Assembly (NCBI GenBank): GCA_028697515.1
Contig: JAQVEY010000116.1
Coordinates: 1 to 7,133 of the forward strand
DNA from: Bacteroidales bacterium
GTDB lineage: Bacteria; Bacteroidota; Bacteroidia; Bacteroidales; ML635J-15
Direction of reading: 5' to 3'
Length of the DNA stretch: 7,133 bases
Each line of letters opens with the position of its first letter. Position 1 is the stretch's first letter. This document shows positions 6,425-7,133 of the stretch, in pieces. The notes beneath the pieces were generated by a model. That model was not told the origin of the DNA. It did no database searches and saw only the letters and a list, made by a program, of their open reading frames with translations. Both the position numbers and the translations under genes were made by a program.

Positions 6425-7133
6425 ATGATGAAAGAAGAATTAAAAAATAAAATACAGAAATTGATGCAGAAATATCCTAAAAAGGAATCTGCTTTAATGC
6501 CTGCCTTAACTCTGGTTCAGAAAGCTTATGACAACAACCTTACTAAAGAATTAGTAGAAGAAATAGCTGACTTCATTGGAGTATCATATTCCAGAGCTTA
6601 TGGTGTTGCGACATATTATTCAATGTTTAACATCAATAAAGTTGTTGGCAAATATCATTTGCAGGTAGATACCAATATCCCGGCAACATTAATGGGTGCT
6701 GTTGAAATTTTCAATTATTTAAGTAAAAAACTTGGAATTAAACACGGCGAAACTACTGCTGACGGATTATTTACTTTAAGTCATGTTGAATGCCTTGCTT
6801 CTTGTGGCACATGTCCGGTTATACAGGTAAATGATAAATACTACGAAATGATGACTACCGAGAAGGTAGATATGCTTATCGATTCTCTTCGCAAAGGTAT
6901 TATGCCCGAGATTCCGGTAAAATACAATTTTGGCTCATTATGTAATGTACTACTAAAGAATGTTGAAGTAGAGAATTCTGCTAGTATAGAAGTATATAAG
7001 AAAAACGGTGGTTATTCAGTTTTGGCAAAAGCTTTAAAAATGACTCCAGACCAAATAATCGCTGAAGTTAAAGATTCTCAGTTACGCGGTCGTGGTGGAG
7101 CTGGTTTCCCTACAGGTGTAAAATGGGGATTTT
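6425..7133 (+). CDS. NuoE-NuoF fusion, diaphorase subunit of the formate dehydrogenase, 3' truncated at window edge
   Basis: One uninterrupted frame of 236 codons runs off the window. Residues 1 to about 160 form a NuoE-like (24-kDa subunit, FdsG/HydC-like) thioredoxin-fold domain: an N-terminal helical part with SYSRAYGVATYYSMF, then a 2Fe-2S region, then HVECLASCGTCPVIQVND. From about 185 the NuoF-like flavoprotein domain begins with IEVYKKNGGYSVLAKALKM, followed by QLRGRGGAGFPTGVKW (220-234), the glycine-rich start of the FMN/NAD site. The remainder, including NAD- and Fe-S-binding parts, is beyond the window. The usual NuoE ligands are C-x4-C and C-x3-C; here the first pair is Asp82 and Ala87, while Cys123 and Cys127 remain and an extra Cys130 is present. 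Electrons from formate would pass to NAD(P)+ or a partner through this subunit. It starts 29 bases after the dehydrogenase stop, at ATG 6425 or the adjacent ATG 6428, with no Shine-Dalgarno sequence, and is probably co-transcribed with it. Confidence 0.9.
   Translation, partial: MMKEELKNKIQKLMQKYPKKESALMPALTLVQKAYDNNLTKELVEEIADFIGVSYSRAYGVATYYSMFNINKVVGKYHLQVDTNIPATLMGAVEIFNYLSKKLGIKHGETTADGLFTLSHVECLASCGTCPVIQVNDKYYEMMTTEKVDMLIDSLRKGIMPEIPVKYNFGSLCNVLLKNVEVENSASIEVYKKNGGYSVLAKALKMTPDQIIAEVKDSQLRGRGGAGFPTGVKWGF

Overview
The window is a selenium-centred stretch from an AT-rich anaerobic bacterium, most likely a member of the Bacteroidota. The coding DNA is AT-rich and the main intergenic gap is only about one-fifth G+C. 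Most starts (2051, 2275, 3687, 6425) have A-rich leaders without a Shine-Dalgarno sequence, as is typical of that phylum. The taxonomic call is an inference from style, not from a marker gene.

Region 1 (1-3315) is a plus-strand selenium gene cluster. It holds the 3' end of a probable selB (Sec-specific elongation factor), a class-V aminotransferase / cysteine desulfurase-like protein, a YedF-type protein (TusA-like plus DsrE-like domains), a 75-aa DUF3343 protein and selD (selenophosphate synthetase). Three junctions overlap (17, 14 and 4 bases), so the genes are probably co-transcribed and partly translationally coupled. Together they plausibly mobilise selenium from a donor, carry it, activate it to selenophosphate and decode UGA as selenocysteine.

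Region 2 (3316-3686) is a very AT-rich non-coding gap. It holds an 11-bp inverted repeat after selD, a 16-bp palindrome and a possible Bacteroidota-type promoter element before the next gene.

Region 3 (3687-7133) encodes a soluble formate dehydrogenase. The catalytic subunit is a single 902-codon gene (3687-6395) with an in-frame TGA at 4755-4757. A conventional stop-to-stop reading would split it into two proteins. The TGA lies in the motif DHCARL-U-HSSTVAGLA, the active-site selenocysteine of formate dehydrogenases, and a 6-bp perfect hairpin placed like a bacterial SECIS follows it. The next gene (6425 to the window edge, 3' truncated) is one continuous frame joining a NuoE-like domain to the start of a NuoF-like domain. 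This predicts an NAD-linked FdhA/NuoEF complex. Its NuoE domain has lost two of the four usual [2Fe-2S] cysteines.

The logic of the window is that the machinery for making and inserting selenocysteine lies directly beside a selenoprotein that needs it. No mobile element, CRISPR array, rRNA or tRNA was recognised.
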